A program made the position numbers and the translations under genes. Under the pieces are notes generated by a model, which saw nothing but the letters and a program-made list of their open reading frames with translations, was not told the DNA's origin and ran no database searches. Positions 8,997 through 17,075 of a stretch of 64,000 nt of DNA are shown one piece after another; position 1 is the stretch's first letter, and each line of letters opens with the position of its first letter. Source of the stretch: Bacteroidaceae bacterium (GTDB taxonomy: Bacteria > Bacteroidota > Bacteroidia > Bacteroidales > Bacteroidaceae); NCBI GenBank assembly GCA_017383485.1, contig JAFNXM010000027.1:1-64000 (forward strand). Direction: 5' to 3'.

Positions 8997-9950
8997 CTAA
9001 TATATGCGGCGAGCAATTTCTGCAATGCTATCCACCGCCGATACGGTATAGAAGTGTATACTGGGCACGCCTCGCGCCATCAATTCCTTGCACTGGGCCA
9101 CGCCCCACTCGATGCCGAGTGCTTTCACCTCGTCGTCTGTCTTGCACTTCAAAGCTTCGCGCGCCAAGGCTTCGGGAAAATCGCAGTGAAAGGTCTTGGG
9201 CACTACGGAGAGTTGGGAGAGTTTGGTCAAGGGTTTGATGCCTGGGATAATAGGCACTTCTATGCCCTCGTTTCGTGCGCGCTCTACGTAGCGGAAGTAG
9301 GCTTCGTTGTCGTAGAAGAGCTGCGTCACACCATACTCGGCGCCAAGTTCAACCTTGCGTTTGAACCACCCGAAATCTGTATCCAAATTGAGGGCTTCTT
9401 CGTGCTTTTCGGGATAGCAGGCCACACCATAGCTGAACGGTGTACCGGGCACTTTGATGGGTGTACCATCTACGAAATAGCCGGCGTTGAAGGCATTGAT
9501 TTGCTCCTGCAGTTCGGTGGTATGAGCGTAGCCATCTGGTGTAGGCTGGAAGTGTGCGTCTTCCTTTGCCTTATCCCCACGTAGCACCAGCAAGTTTTCG
9601 ATGCCCAGAAACTGTAAATCGAGGAGTACATATTCGGTTTCTTCGCGCGTGAACCCCGAGCAGAGGATATGGGGTACGACGGGGATGTGATATTCGTTTT
9701 GAATCGCAGCAGCCACCGCCACTGTGCCAGGACGACGACGCAGACGCGAGCGCTGCATCAAGCCGTCGCCCAAATCGCGATAGACGTACTCCGAACGATG
9801 TGTGGTGATGTTGATATAGGCAGGCGAGAATTCGCGCAAACGGTCGATCGTCTTCTTCAACCCCGCAATACCAGTGCCCTTGAGCGGCGGCAAAACTTCA
9901 AACGAGAACGCCGTGCTCTGACTCGACTTTATATAATCAACTATTTTCAT
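8997..9950 (-). CDS. metF: 5,10-methylenetetrahydrofolate reductase
   Basis: 317 residues from the chosen start. It is a flavin-dependent TIM-barrel enzyme that reduces methylene-THF to methyl-THF for methionine synthesis. Visible hallmarks are 'FSFEVLPP' near the N-terminus, 'ITTHRSEY', 'LVLRGD', 'ACYPEKHEEA', 'TQLFYDNEAYF', 'IPGIKPL' and 'IHFYTVSAVDSI'. An in-frame ATG exists 30 bases upstream (9978-9980), but the family usually begins MKIVDYI, and the promoter at 9996-10027 would leave almost no leader for the upstream start. First gene of metF-holB-PSP1-gldH. Confidence 0.92.
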   Translation of the reverse strand: MKIVDYIKSSQSTAFSFEVLPPLKGTGIAGLKKTIDRLREFSPAYINITTHRSEYVYRDLGDGLMQRSRLRRRPGTVAVAAAIQNEYHIPVVPHILCSGFTREETEYVLLDLQFLGIENLLVLRGDKAKEDAHFQPTPDGYAHTTELQEQINAFNAGYFVDGTPIKVPGTPFSYGVACYPEKHEEALNLDTDFGWFKRKVELGAEYGVTQLFYDNEAYFRYVERARNEGIEVPIIPGIKPLTKLSQLSVVPKTFHCDFPEALAREALKCKTDDEVKALGIEWGVAQCKELMARGVPSIHFYTVSAVDSIAEIARRIY

Positions 9951-9995
9951 ACGATTCGTTACTTTTTCACTAACGGGCATTCTTCACCCATTCTG

Positions 9996-10027
9996 CAAAA
10001 TTATAAAAAAGGGCGGGACAGACCAAA
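9996..10027 (-). promoter_or_regulatory. promoter of the metF operon
   Basis: On the minus strand TTTG (10024-10027), 20 bases, then TAATTTTG (9996-10003), a full match to the Bacteroidetes housekeeping consensus. Predicted leader to the 9950 start is about 40 bases. Confidence 0.7.
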
Positions 10028-10116
10028 CGAAAACCGATAATCTTTCCCCCGCCACATACCTTTTGAAAAATCCACCTCGGCGAGCGACATCATTCCTTAA
10101 AAACTGTTAATCTTAA

Positions 10117-10148
10117 TTTGGTTTTCTCGTAAAATATTTGTATCTTTG
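10117..10148 (+). promoter_or_regulatory. orphan consensus promoter
   Basis: TTTG at 10117-10120, 20 bases, TATCTTTG at 10141-10148. The downstream box lies in a small palindrome (GTATC-TTTGT-GATAC, 10140-10154) that could be an operator. No ORF follows; within 15 bases a terminator-like hairpin begins (see 10154-10197). Confidence 0.6.
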
Positions 10149-10153
10149 TGATA

Positions 10154-10197
10154 CGAAAGCGGGGAATTGCCTAAACACAGGCAGTTCCCCTTTATTT
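10154..10197 (+). ncRNA. candidate very short RNA or leader attenuator
   Basis: Immediately after the consensus promoter lies a 12-bp stem (GGGGAATTGCCT 10161-10172 with AGGCAGTTCCCC 10179-10190, one G-U pair) and a T-rich tail (TTTATTTT). If transcription starts near 10154 and stops here the product is about 42 nt. It could be a small RNA, or an attenuator controlling read-through into the polyphosphate polymerase cluster that starts at 10558. No match to a known riboswitch was recognised. Direct transcript evidence is lacking. Confidence 0.35.
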
Positions 10198-10213
10198 TGC
10201 CTCAAAATCAGAC

Positions 10214-10320
10214 AAAAAAAGTCAAGACTTCGTGAAAATTTCGCGACGGCTCGTTGAAAAAAGCTAAGACCTTGTAAAAATTTTCTTAGGGGTTGTAAAA
10301 AACAAGTCTGACTTTCTTTC
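10214..10320 (-). repeat. intergenic repeat copy R1 (one unit)
   Basis: One copy of the 21-bp unit on the minus strand (10235-10255, one mismatch in GCGACGGC), flanked by GTCAAGACTT and AAAAAAGCTAAGACC arms and degenerate continuations to about 10320. It lies in a divergent gap between metF and the VTC gene, where a terminator would have no obvious use. Confidence 0.65.
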
Positions 10321-10422
10321 CAAAAAGCCTATTACTGGCCGCAAAAGTCTTTTTCTAAATCATAAATAATCTTAAACTTTCATAAACTTTCTTAACAAAA
10401 ATACCCCCTTGATTGGATGCAG

Positions 10423-10481
10423 TCGACCAATACTGACTTCATATAATCGTCCGCAAAGCCTAAAAACAATACATTGGTCGA
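10423..10481. other. inverted repeat upstream of VTC cluster
   Basis: Perfect 9-bp inverted repeat TCGACCAAT / ATTGGTCGA (10423-10431 and 10473-10481) separated by 41 bases, 77 bp upstream of the VTC start. It could be a two-site operator or fold in RNA; chance occurrence is possible. The rest of 10321-10540 is AT-rich with nothing else recognised. Confidence 0.3.
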
Positions 10482-10544
10482 TAAAAAAACTAAAAAGCAT
10501 AAAAAAACACCTAAACAATAGGGGCAATATTTCTTTTTTTTCCA

Positions 10545-10552
10545 TATCTTTG
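10545..10552 (+). promoter_or_regulatory. -7 box for the VTC cluster, near-leaderless
   Basis: TATCTTTG matches the -7 consensus, but no TTTG is present 19-21 bases upstream. The box ends five bases before the annotated ATG at 10558, so a transcript from it would be essentially leaderless, or the true start is a later ATG (10621). Confidence 0.4.
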
Positions 10553-10557
10553 CGCTA

Positions 10558-11364
10558 ATGAGTCAAATTGAGCGCATCACATACTTGGCCGAACAACTTC
10601 CGCCCATCACACTGGACGAAATGAAATCTATTCGATTGATGAACCGAATGGATACGAAATTTGTGACTAATACTGAAACGCTCATAGAACTGCTCAAATT
10701 GGCGAAAGGCCTGTATTATTCACAATGTATAGACGGCAGCCGCATCAGTTCCTACCGCACGCAATATTGGGACGACCTGGGCGAGCACAAGATGTTTCAC
10801 ACGCACCTCTGCGGACACTTGCCTCGCACCAAAGTCAGGGTGCGCACCTACGTAGGCTCTGATCAATCCTTCCTGGAAATCAAGAAAAAGAACAATCACG
10901 GCAAGACGAAGAAAAAACGTATCACCGTGCCTTCACTCGAAGCCGTAATCAACGATCACTACGGCGAGGAATTTCTGCAGGAACTGACCGAGTTTTCTTT
11001 CGACCAAATCCAGCCCACACTGGGCAACGAGTTCAAGCGCATCACCTTGGTCAACTACAACAAGACCGAACGCCTGACCATCGATTTCGACATCCACTTT
11101 CACAACAGAGAGACAGGGCGCAGCGCAGAGAACGACCACGTGGTGATCATCGAGTTGAAACGCGACGGACGCATACCCTCGCCCATCCTACCCCTGTTGC
11201 GACAATTGCGCGTCAAACCCTCGGGTTTCAGCAAGTACTGCATCGGGACTGTGGTGACTAACTCTGAAATCAAGCAAAACCGATTCAAAAAAAGATTGGC
11301 TAAGGTCATGAAACTTATTGAAAAACCTCTGCCATCTGCATTCCAAGAAAATCAGCAACAATAA
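10558..11364 (+). CDS. VTC-type polyphosphate polymerase domain protein
   Basis: 268 residues forming the VTC/CYTH-like tunnel domain that in yeast Vtc4 polymerises polyphosphate from ATP. Basic and acidic tunnel residues are visible: 'NRMDTKF' (29-35), 'RVRTY' (95-99), 'FLEIKKK' (106-112), 'TERLTIDFDI' (171-180), 'IIELKRDG' (198-205) and 'FSKYCIG' (225-231). There is no SPX regulatory domain and no transmembrane segment. It heads a five-gene cluster with DUF4956, the usual genomic partner of bacterial VTC proteins. Activity is inferred from the family. The start could be 10558 or the Met at codon 22. Confidence 0.85.
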   Translation: MSQIERITYLAEQLPPITLDEMKSIRLMNRMDTKFVTNTETLIELLKLAKGLYYSQCIDGSRISSYRTQYWDDLGEHKMFHTHLCGHLPRTKVRVRTYVGSDQSFLEIKKKNNHGKTKKKRITVPSLEAVINDHYGEEFLQELTEFSFDQIQPTLGNEFKRITLVNYNKTERLTIDFDIHFHNRETGRSAENDHVVIIELKRDGRIPSPILPLLRQLRVKPSGFSKYCIGTVVTNSEIKQNRFKKRLAKVMKLIEKPLPSAFQENQQQ

Positions 11365-11391
11365 AACCTTACACATCTAATATTAATAAAA

Positions 11392-12072
11392 ATGAACGAT
11401 CTCTTAAGCAATTTTTTCAGCGCAAGTAACTTCTGTTTCACAGTACCCTTGTTCGAACTTCTCTCAAGTTTCTTGCTCAACACGATAGTAGTGTTCATCA
11501 TCATACACTTTCTCTATTATCCCAAGGGACGTCGCAGAGATTATTATTTCACCTTCTTGATGCTGTCCATCAGTATCTTCATGCTGATCTACCTCTTGCT
11601 CGGCAACTCCTCGGATATGGGCATTGGCGCCGCGCTGGGACTCTTTGCTATCTTTGGTATCATCCGCTATCGCACAGAAAGCGTGCCCATTCGCGAGATG
11701 ACCTATCTATTCTTCCTTGTCGCACTATCGGTGCTCAATGCTAAGTCGGGCGATATAAACTTCCTGGGCAGATTGGTCATCAACGGAGTGATGATTTTGA
11801 CAGTATGGGGCGCCGAACGCCTGCTGTCTAACCACAAGGAAGGTTGCAAGTTCGTGAAATATGACAACATCGAGCTTATTAAGCCTGAAAAGCACGAAGA
11901 ACTGAAACAAGATCTGGAAACGCGCCTCGGTGTCAAAGTGACCCGCGTAGAAGTCGGTGCCGTGGATTTCCTGACCGACATGACGATGCTGCGCGTATTC
12001 TACGAAGATCCAAATAAGGAAATCAAATCCGTAGACCGTCTCATTAAAATCAATCAAGAAAATGGCTTCTAA
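11392..12072 (+). CDS. DUF4956 membrane protein
   Basis: 226 residues with about three to four transmembrane segments in the first ~150 residues, including the family-typical 'GIIRYRTESVPIREMTYLF' stretch, then a soluble C-terminal domain (~165-226). DUF4956 proteins are recurrently encoded beside VTC-domain polymerases; one suggestion is that they form the membrane partner for export or anchoring of the product, which is unproven. It lies 27 bp after the VTC gene and overlaps the next gene by 11 bp, indicating translational coupling. Confidence 0.85.
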   Translation: MNDLLSNFFSASNFCFTVPLFELLSSFLLNTIVVFIIIHFLYYPKGRRRDYYFTFLMLSISIFMLIYLLLGNSSDMGIGAALGLFAIFGIIRYRTESVPIREMTYLFFLVALSVLNAKSGDINFLGRLVINGVMILTVWGAERLLSNHKEGCKFVKYDNIELIKPEKHEELKQDLETRLGVKVTRVEVGAVDFLTDMTMLRVFYEDPNKEIKSVDRLIKINQENGF

Positions 12073-12925
12073 AAAAATCCTTTTTGCCGCAGCCCTCGCG
12101 CTCTGTTCTGCTACAAGCGCTATCGCACAAAGCGACTTTGGGGTTTGGACTGAAATCGGCGTAGAGAAGAGTTTCAACAAGAAATTCTCACTCGAAGCAA
12201 GCGTAGAAAATCGTATGGCCAACAACGCTACACAGCCTCAGCGCTGGAATGCTGCGATTGGTGGCTCATACAAACCTTTGAAATGGCTGAAGCTTGGCGC
12301 TGGTTACGTATTTATATATAATAGAAATTTCCAGGAGGCCGAGGAAAAATACAAGGAGAACGACGAAGGAGAAATCGTTCTGGGCAAGGACGGCAAACCC
12401 ATCATCGAGGGATACAACGTAGACCACGGCTATTGGCGTCCTAGACACCGCGCCTACTTCGACGTGCAAGGAAAAGTTGACGTTGGCCGCTTCTCAATCT
12501 CTCTGAGAGAACGCTATCTCTATAACTATTACGTAGAAACAGAAGCATTGCGCGACAAATATCGCAACCCCTCACAACCAGGATATAGCGGCAACTTGTA
12601 TCCATTCAACGGCATGGAGTTCATGAAGTACGAGCAAGAGATGGACACCAAGAAGGCGAAATCAAAACACTCCCTCCGCACTCGCCTGCAAGTGGAATAC
12701 GATATCAAAGGTGTACCCTTGACCCCATTTGTATCTTGCGAATTGACCAACGAATTAAGCAATGCCATGCAATATGATAAGGTAAGAGCACAAGCTGGTG
12801 TGGAATGGAAAATCAACAAGAAGCATATTTTGAGCGGTGCCTACCTTTATCAAAACGAGAACCAGGAAATTGGTCCCAACGAGTCACTGCATGCTATAAA
12901 ACTAGGCTATAAATTCAAATTCTAA
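12062..12925 (+). CDS. DUF2490-type outer-membrane beta-barrel protein
   Basis: 287 residues with a signal peptide (ALCSATSAIAQ, cleaved near 22), then alternating aromatic/polar strands ('WTEIGVEKSFNKKFSLEASVENRM', 'RWNAAIGGSYKPLKWLKLGAGY', C-terminal 'LGYKFKF') ending in Phe, as expected of an outer-membrane barrel. It overlaps DUF4956 by 11 bp and precedes the small sorting-tail protein by 5 bp, so it is part of the VTC operon. A surface export or anchoring role for the cluster is plausible. Confidence 0.75.
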   Translation: MASKKILFAAALALCSATSAIAQSDFGVWTEIGVEKSFNKKFSLEASVENRMANNATQPQRWNAAIGGSYKPLKWLKLGAGYVFIYNRNFQEAEEKYKENDEGEIVLGKDGKPIIEGYNVDHGYWRPRHRAYFDVQGKVDVGRFSISLRERYLYNYYVETEALRDKYRNPSQPGYSGNLYPFNGMEFMKYEQEMDTKKAKSKHSLRTRLQVEYDIKGVPLTPFVSCELTNELSNAMQYDKVRAQAGVEWKINKKHILSGAYLYQNENQEIGPNESLHAIKLGYKFKF

Positions 12926-12930
12926 ACACG

Positions 12931-13353
12931 ATGAAACGTTCTTTATTACTCATATTTGCATTGGTATGTACTTTTGCGGTCAAGGCACAAAACCTGGACT
13001 ACTTAACAGTACGCACTATGGAAGGCAACGAACAGAGTTTTTCGTTAGACCAACTGAAACTTACTTTTGCAGATGGCAAAGTCGTGGCGACAAGTAAGGG
13101 CGAAACGACTACATTTGATTTTGCCAGCTTGGACTTTATGTTTTTCACTACAGAACCTACTGCTATTGAAAATATGTCTGACGGCGGATGCACTGTAAGT
13201 ATTGTCGGTGGCAACCTGCAAACCAACGCACCTGCAGGAAGTACTATCCACGTATTTACGCCTGATGGCAAGCGCGTAGGCCAAAGCAGCCTCAACAGAG
13301 GCGTTTACCTCGTACAAATTAATGGACGTACATATAAGACGATCGCTCGATGA
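12931..13353 (+). CDS. small secreted protein with C-terminal sorting-like domain
   Basis: 140 residues with a signal peptide ending VKAQ (residue ~19). The middle contains a short repeat-free region (LTVRTMEGNEQSFSLDQL) like that found at the N-terminus of the next gene product ('ITTSADGTAVTFDTDAFSAADIDSVTF'). The C-terminus (STIHVFTPDGKRV, then GVYLVQINGRTYKTIAR) resembles a T9SS type A sorting domain. Function is unknown. The stop overlaps the next start (ATGA at 13350), so the two are co-translated and may act together. Confidence 0.7.
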   Translation: MKRSLLLIFALVCTFAVKAQNLDYLTVRTMEGNEQSFSLDQLKLTFADGKVVATSKGETTTFDFASLDFMFFTTEPTAIENMSDGGCTVSIVGGNLQTNAPAGSTIHVFTPDGKRVGQSSLNRGVYLVQINGRTYKTIAR

Positions 13354-14576
13354 AAAAGATAATTACCCTACTTTCTTTCGCCGCCATTAGTTCTGCTGCC
13401 CTTGCACAAACGGCGCGGATACACTGCGGCGCATTTACTTACACCGCACCGGTGAGCGAGGTATCGCGCATTACGACAAGTGCGGACGGCACGGCGGTAA
13501 CGTTTGACACCGACGCCTTCTCGGCGGCAGATATCGATAGCGTGACGTTCGACTATCGTACCTATGATGCACATACAATATATGTAAATTATAGTGCAAC
13601 TCAGGTTGACGTCACAATGCCTTTGGCGCTGCGCGAACAGTTTACATCCAGTGCAGACGGTGCTCATGTTTATTTGGAAGCCAACCCTGCTTATCAAGAG
13701 GAGCTTACCTATTATTTGTCGGGCACGTCGCAAAATGGCTCTTTCACTATGGAAGGCGACTACAAGTCTACAGTTATATTGGACAATGTCAGCCTCACGA
13801 GCAACAAGGGTGCGGCCTTTGACATCCAGAACGGGAAGCGTATCAAAATTCACATGATCGAGGGTAGCGTCAACAACTTCTCCGATGCAAAAGGCGGCAC
13901 ACACGACGCTTGCTTCTTTGTCAACGGTCACCCAGAACTATCCGGCAACGGCACACTCAACATCACGGGCAACACCAAGCACGCCTACGCTTCAGACGAG
14001 TACTCACACTTTGAAGCAAGCTTTGGTCGCCTCAATGTACTCGGCGCAGTGGGCGACGGCATGCACGTCGAGCAATACCTGAAGACTCAAGGCGGCACCT
14101 ATAATATTAAGGGCACAGGCGGCGATGGTATTGACGTATCAATTACCAAAGACCCGCTCGACGAATACAATGGCCAAGCACTCATCGAGGGTGGACATTT
14201 CACACTGGATGTAGCGGCTGAGGATGTCAAGGGTTTGAAGTGCGACAGCGCCATGACTATTTCCGCTGGTACCATCGAAGCTACGGTGAGCGGTAATGGT
14301 TCGAAAGGCATCAGCAGCGGCACAGACTTGCTAATTGCTCAAAAGACTGGTGTACCGACTAAGGTAAAAATGGTCGTGACCGGTACCACCTATATGCCAG
14401 GCGACGCCGAATTGGAAGCTAAATGCAGAGGCATCAAAGTGAAAGGCGACTTCACATTCGATGGCGGCGTGATCGACATCGTAGCTACTGGTGCTAAGAG
14501 CAAAGAGATTAGCGTCGACGGTTATTATTATTACAAAAGTGGTAGTATCAACTGCTACGTTGATTCAGCAAACTAA
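13350..14576 (+). CDS. Cthe_2159-type carbohydrate-binding beta-helix protein
   Basis: 408 residues with a signal peptide ending ALAQ. After an N-terminal ~60-residue region comes a right-handed beta-helix-like domain of the Cthe_2159/DUF4353 type ('VYLEANPAYQEELTYYLSGTSQNGSF', 'SVILDNVSLTSNKGAAFDIQNGKRIKIHMIEGSVN', 'GDGIDVSITKD', 'RGIKVKGDFTFDGGVIDIVATGAKSKEISVDG'). The founding member binds acidic polysaccharides and calcium. This family commonly co-occurs with VTC, DUF4956 and CotH genes. Here it closes the cluster before the terminator at 14588. It has no obvious sorting tail. Confidence 0.8.
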   Translation: MKKIITLLSFAAISSAALAQTARIHCGAFTYTAPVSEVSRITTSADGTAVTFDTDAFSAADIDSVTFDYRTYDAHTIYVNYSATQVDVTMPLALREQFTSSADGAHVYLEANPAYQEELTYYLSGTSQNGSFTMEGDYKSTVILDNVSLTSNKGAAFDIQNGKRIKIHMIEGSVNNFSDAKGGTHDACFFVNGHPELSGNGTLNITGNTKHAYASDEYSHFEASFGRLNVLGAVGDGMHVEQYLKTQGGTYNIKGTGGDGIDVSITKDPLDEYNGQALIEGGHFTLDVAAEDVKGLKCDSAMTISAGTIEATVSGNGSKGISSGTDLLIAQKTGVPTKVKMVVTGTTYMPGDAELEAKCRGIKVKGDFTFDGGVIDIVATGAKSKEISVDGYYYYKSGSINCYVDSAN

Positions 14577-14587
14577 CAAAATTCAAC

Positions 14588-14619
14588 AAGGCCTCTGATA
14601 CTTTTCACGAGGCCTTATT
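14588..14619 (+). terminator. terminator of the VTC cluster
   Basis: Stem AAGGCCTC / GAGGCCTT (14588-14595 with 14609-14616) followed by a short T stretch, 12 bp after the stop. It separates the VTC cluster from alkaline phosphatase. Confidence 0.65.
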
Positions 14620-14642
14620 TCATCACAAAAATATCACAGACT

Positions 14643-16064
14643 ATGTTTACCAGACGTATCACCTCATTCATTTTATCCTTTGCAATCGCTTTAAGCCTTT
14701 TTGCACAGGGCACTCCCAAATACGTATTCTATTTTATAGGAGACGGCATGGGCGTCAACCAAGTCAACGGCACCGAGACCTATTTGGCAGCGCTCGAGGG
14801 CCGTATTGGCGTAAAGCCTTTGCTTTTCACTTCATTTCCGGCAGTAGGCCTTGCGACCACCTTCTCTGCTACAAATGGTGTCACCGACTCGGCTGCTGCA
14901 GGCACAGCCCTGGCTACTGGCGAGAAGACCAAGAATGGTGCCATCGGCGTCCTGGCTGATCAAAAGACGCCAGCATCCAGCGTAGCGACATGGGCGAAAG
15001 ATGCAGGCGCGGCAGTAGGTGTTGCCACCAGCGTCTCAGTAGATCACGCCACACCGGCGGCATTCTATGCACACGTCGGCGGACGCAATTCCTACTATAC
15101 CATCGGCAAGCATTTGATCGAAGCCAATTTCGATTTCTACGCTGGTTCGGATTTCATGGAGCCAGTCGGCAGTGGCGATCTGCAAAAGGAAGGCACGCTG
15201 TATGCTCAGTGCGAAGATGCAGGCTATCGCATTGCACGCGGCGTCAAAGACTTTGACAAGAAGTTTAAGAAGGGCAAGAAAATGATCCTGTTCCAAACAG
15301 AAGAGGCAAGCAAGACTTTGCGCAAGTGTCTTCAATACGCTATCGACAGGAAGGCTGAAGATCTGACACTTGCTCAAATCACCGAAGCCGGCATCAAGAC
15401 CTTGGCTGCACAACGCAAGGACGGTTTCTTCCTGATGATAGAGGGTGGCAAGATCGACTGGGCTTGTCATAGCAACGATGCGGCGACAGTTTTCCACGAA
15501 GTCATTGATATGGACCAGGCTATCAAGGTGGCTTACGAATTCTACAAGCAACATCCGGACGAAACCCTGATCGTCGTGACTGCCGACCACGAAACTGGTG
15601 GCATCGCCTTGGGTCGTGGCCCATACGAACTACATACTGACGTATTCCAATATCAAAAGATAAGCGTGGATATGTATTCTTCGCATTTGGAAGGGCTCAT
15701 CAAATCTCAGGGCTCAGCTATCACTTGGGACATCATTGAAGCTGACCTCAAGGCCAATTGGGGTTTCTGGGACAAAGTACAGTTGAACGAGCATCAAACA
15801 GCAAGACTGAAGCGTGCCTTCGACAAAGTCGTAGCAGGCAAGGAGAATGGCGAACAGAGCCTGTATAGCCAGCTCGGAGGTATTGCGACCGAAGCACGAA
15901 ACGTCCTCCACGAGATCGCCCTGGTAGGTTGGCAAAGCGGAGGTCACTCCAACGGCTACGTGCCCGTGTTTGCCATTGGCGCAGGTGCTGAAGAGTTCGT
16001 TGGCAAGTACGACAACACAGAAATTCCCAAGCGCATCGGCAAGGTGACAGGTTGGAAAAAATAA
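14643..16064 (+). CDS. phoA: alkaline phosphatase, periplasmic/secreted
   Basis: 473 residues with a signal peptide (ALSLFAQ, ~22). The alkaline phosphatase hallmarks are present: metal ligand Asp in 'FIGDGMG' (D34), catalytic Ser in 'TDSAAAGTALATG' (S83), 'EGGKIDWACHSND', 'VTADHETGG' (D315, H316) and a C-terminal 'GGHSNGYVPVFAIG' His ligand. It hydrolyses phosphate monoesters outside the cytoplasm. It lies directly downstream of the polyphosphate polymerase cluster, though separated by a terminator, which hints at a phosphate-related neighbourhood. No Pho-box could be recognised. Confidence 0.92.
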   Translation: MFTRRITSFILSFAIALSLFAQGTPKYVFYFIGDGMGVNQVNGTETYLAALEGRIGVKPLLFTSFPAVGLATTFSATNGVTDSAAAGTALATGEKTKNGAIGVLADQKTPASSVATWAKDAGAAVGVATSVSVDHATPAAFYAHVGGRNSYYTIGKHLIEANFDFYAGSDFMEPVGSGDLQKEGTLYAQCEDAGYRIARGVKDFDKKFKKGKKMILFQTEEASKTLRKCLQYAIDRKAEDLTLAQITEAGIKTLAAQRKDGFFLMIEGGKIDWACHSNDAATVFHEVIDMDQAIKVAYEFYKQHPDETLIVVTADHETGGIALGRGPYELHTDVFQYQKISVDMYSSHLEGLIKSQGSAITWDIIEADLKANWGFWDKVQLNEHQTARLKRAFDKVVAGKENGEQSLYSQLGGIATEARNVLHEIALVGWQSGGHSNGYVPVFAIGAGAEEFVGKYDNTEIPKRIGKVTGWKK

Positions 16065-16104
16065 CAAGTCACAAGCCTTTGATTAAGGCGCCCAAATGTG
16101 GCAC

Positions 16105-16190
16105 AAAAAAACCAAGACCTTTTTTAAACGAGGCGTCGCGAAATTTTAACGAGGCGTCGCGAAATTTAAAAAAGGTCTTGGTTTGTTTTT
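16105..16190 (+). repeat. intergenic repeat copy R2 (two units, perfect arms)
   Basis: The clearest copy of the family. Perfect 20-bp inverted arms (16109-16128 and 16165-16184, right arm TTTAAAAAAGGTCTTGGTTT) enclose two tandem units (16127-16147 and 16148-16167; core AACGAGGCGTCGCGAAATTT). As RNA it would form a long hairpin with T runs on both sides and can serve as a bidirectional terminator between the convergent phoA and DUF1295 genes. Confidence 0.85.
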
Positions 16191-16222
16191 ACACGTCGTA
16201 TTGACGTGGGAGGAAAGGAGGC

Positions 16223-17026
16223 TTATCCCTTCAACCAGGAGTATTTCTTCACACTATAAATAGGGATGAGTGGCAAGATAAGTGGGGTGCGCTTGATGTA
16301 GGCTTGGAACTCGGGATCTTTGCCATAAACTTCGTCCTGGCGGAGTTCGATACGGCGCGCACCGCTAAACATCACATAGACGATACCGATATAACCTAAC
16401 GAGGCGATGACCCATTGACCTGTCGTGCAGCAAGCACCCACGCAAATGATGAAACTGCCAGTCCACATCAACACTTCGCCGAAGTAGTTGGGGCAGCGTA
16501 CGAAGCGGTAGAGGCCGTGGCTGACGAAGCGTGACACGTTCACCTTTTTTGCAGCAGTCTTCTGCGCATCTGCCACAGCTTCGATGATTACGCCGAGCGC
16601 AGCGACTATCGCTCCAGCCCAAGCCCAAACGGGATTGACGGTAGCACCTTCTGCCAAATTGGCGAGATAGAACGTCACAGGACTAATTTGTCCGATATAG
16701 AGCAAAGCACAAGACACCCAAATCATCACCATCACGAAGAAAGGTTTGCGAGTCGTAAGCTCGGGTTGATAGAGAATTTTCTTGTACGAAGCAGAACGGC
16801 GCTCGCGTATAAATAGGTAAAGCGCCAAACGGATACCATAGACGAAGAGAACGCCCAGGAGTATTGCTGCTGGCAGGGGCAATTGTTCCCAAAATAGCAC
16901 CGCAGTGCCTACTGATAAAGCAGAAATGGCCAGGCCGTAACCAATACTGAAAAAGTAGATGAAATAAAACCAGCCGACAGCCGACACGGCAAAAGATATG
17001 CCAAGAAGAATTAACAAGTAGTTCAT
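16223..17026 (-). CDS. DUF1295 / steroid 5-alpha-reductase-like membrane protein
   Basis: 267-residue multi-pass protein (about six transmembrane segments). The C-terminal half has the signature of the DUF1295/isoprenylcysteine methyltransferase-like fold: 'FVSHGLYRFVRCPNYFGEVLMWTG' and 'RRIELRQDEVYG'. Family members include NAD(P)H-dependent reductases and methyltransferases; the substrate is unknown. It lies 49 bp downstream of porZ on the same strand and probably shares its transcript. Confidence 0.8.
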   Translation of the reverse strand: MNYLLILLGISFAVSAVGWFYFIYFFSIGYGLAISALSVGTAVLFWEQLPLPAAILLGVLFVYGIRLALYLFIRERRSASYKKILYQPELTTRKPFFVMVMIWVSCALLYIGQISPVTFYLANLAEGATVNPVWAWAGAIVAALGVIIEAVADAQKTAAKKVNVSRFVSHGLYRFVRCPNYFGEVLMWTGSFIICVGACCTTGQWVIASLGYIGIVYVMFSGARRIELRQDEVYGKDPEFQAYIKRTPLILPLIPIYSVKKYSWLKG

Positions 17027-17075
17027 GATTTTTTGATTTTATACGTTATAAATATTTTTAGCCTTTCTCGTTGCA

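Noticed and set aside
7683..9584. Long plus-strand ORFs opposite holB and metF
   Set aside because: They are antisense shadows of confidently identified genes with no family resemblance.
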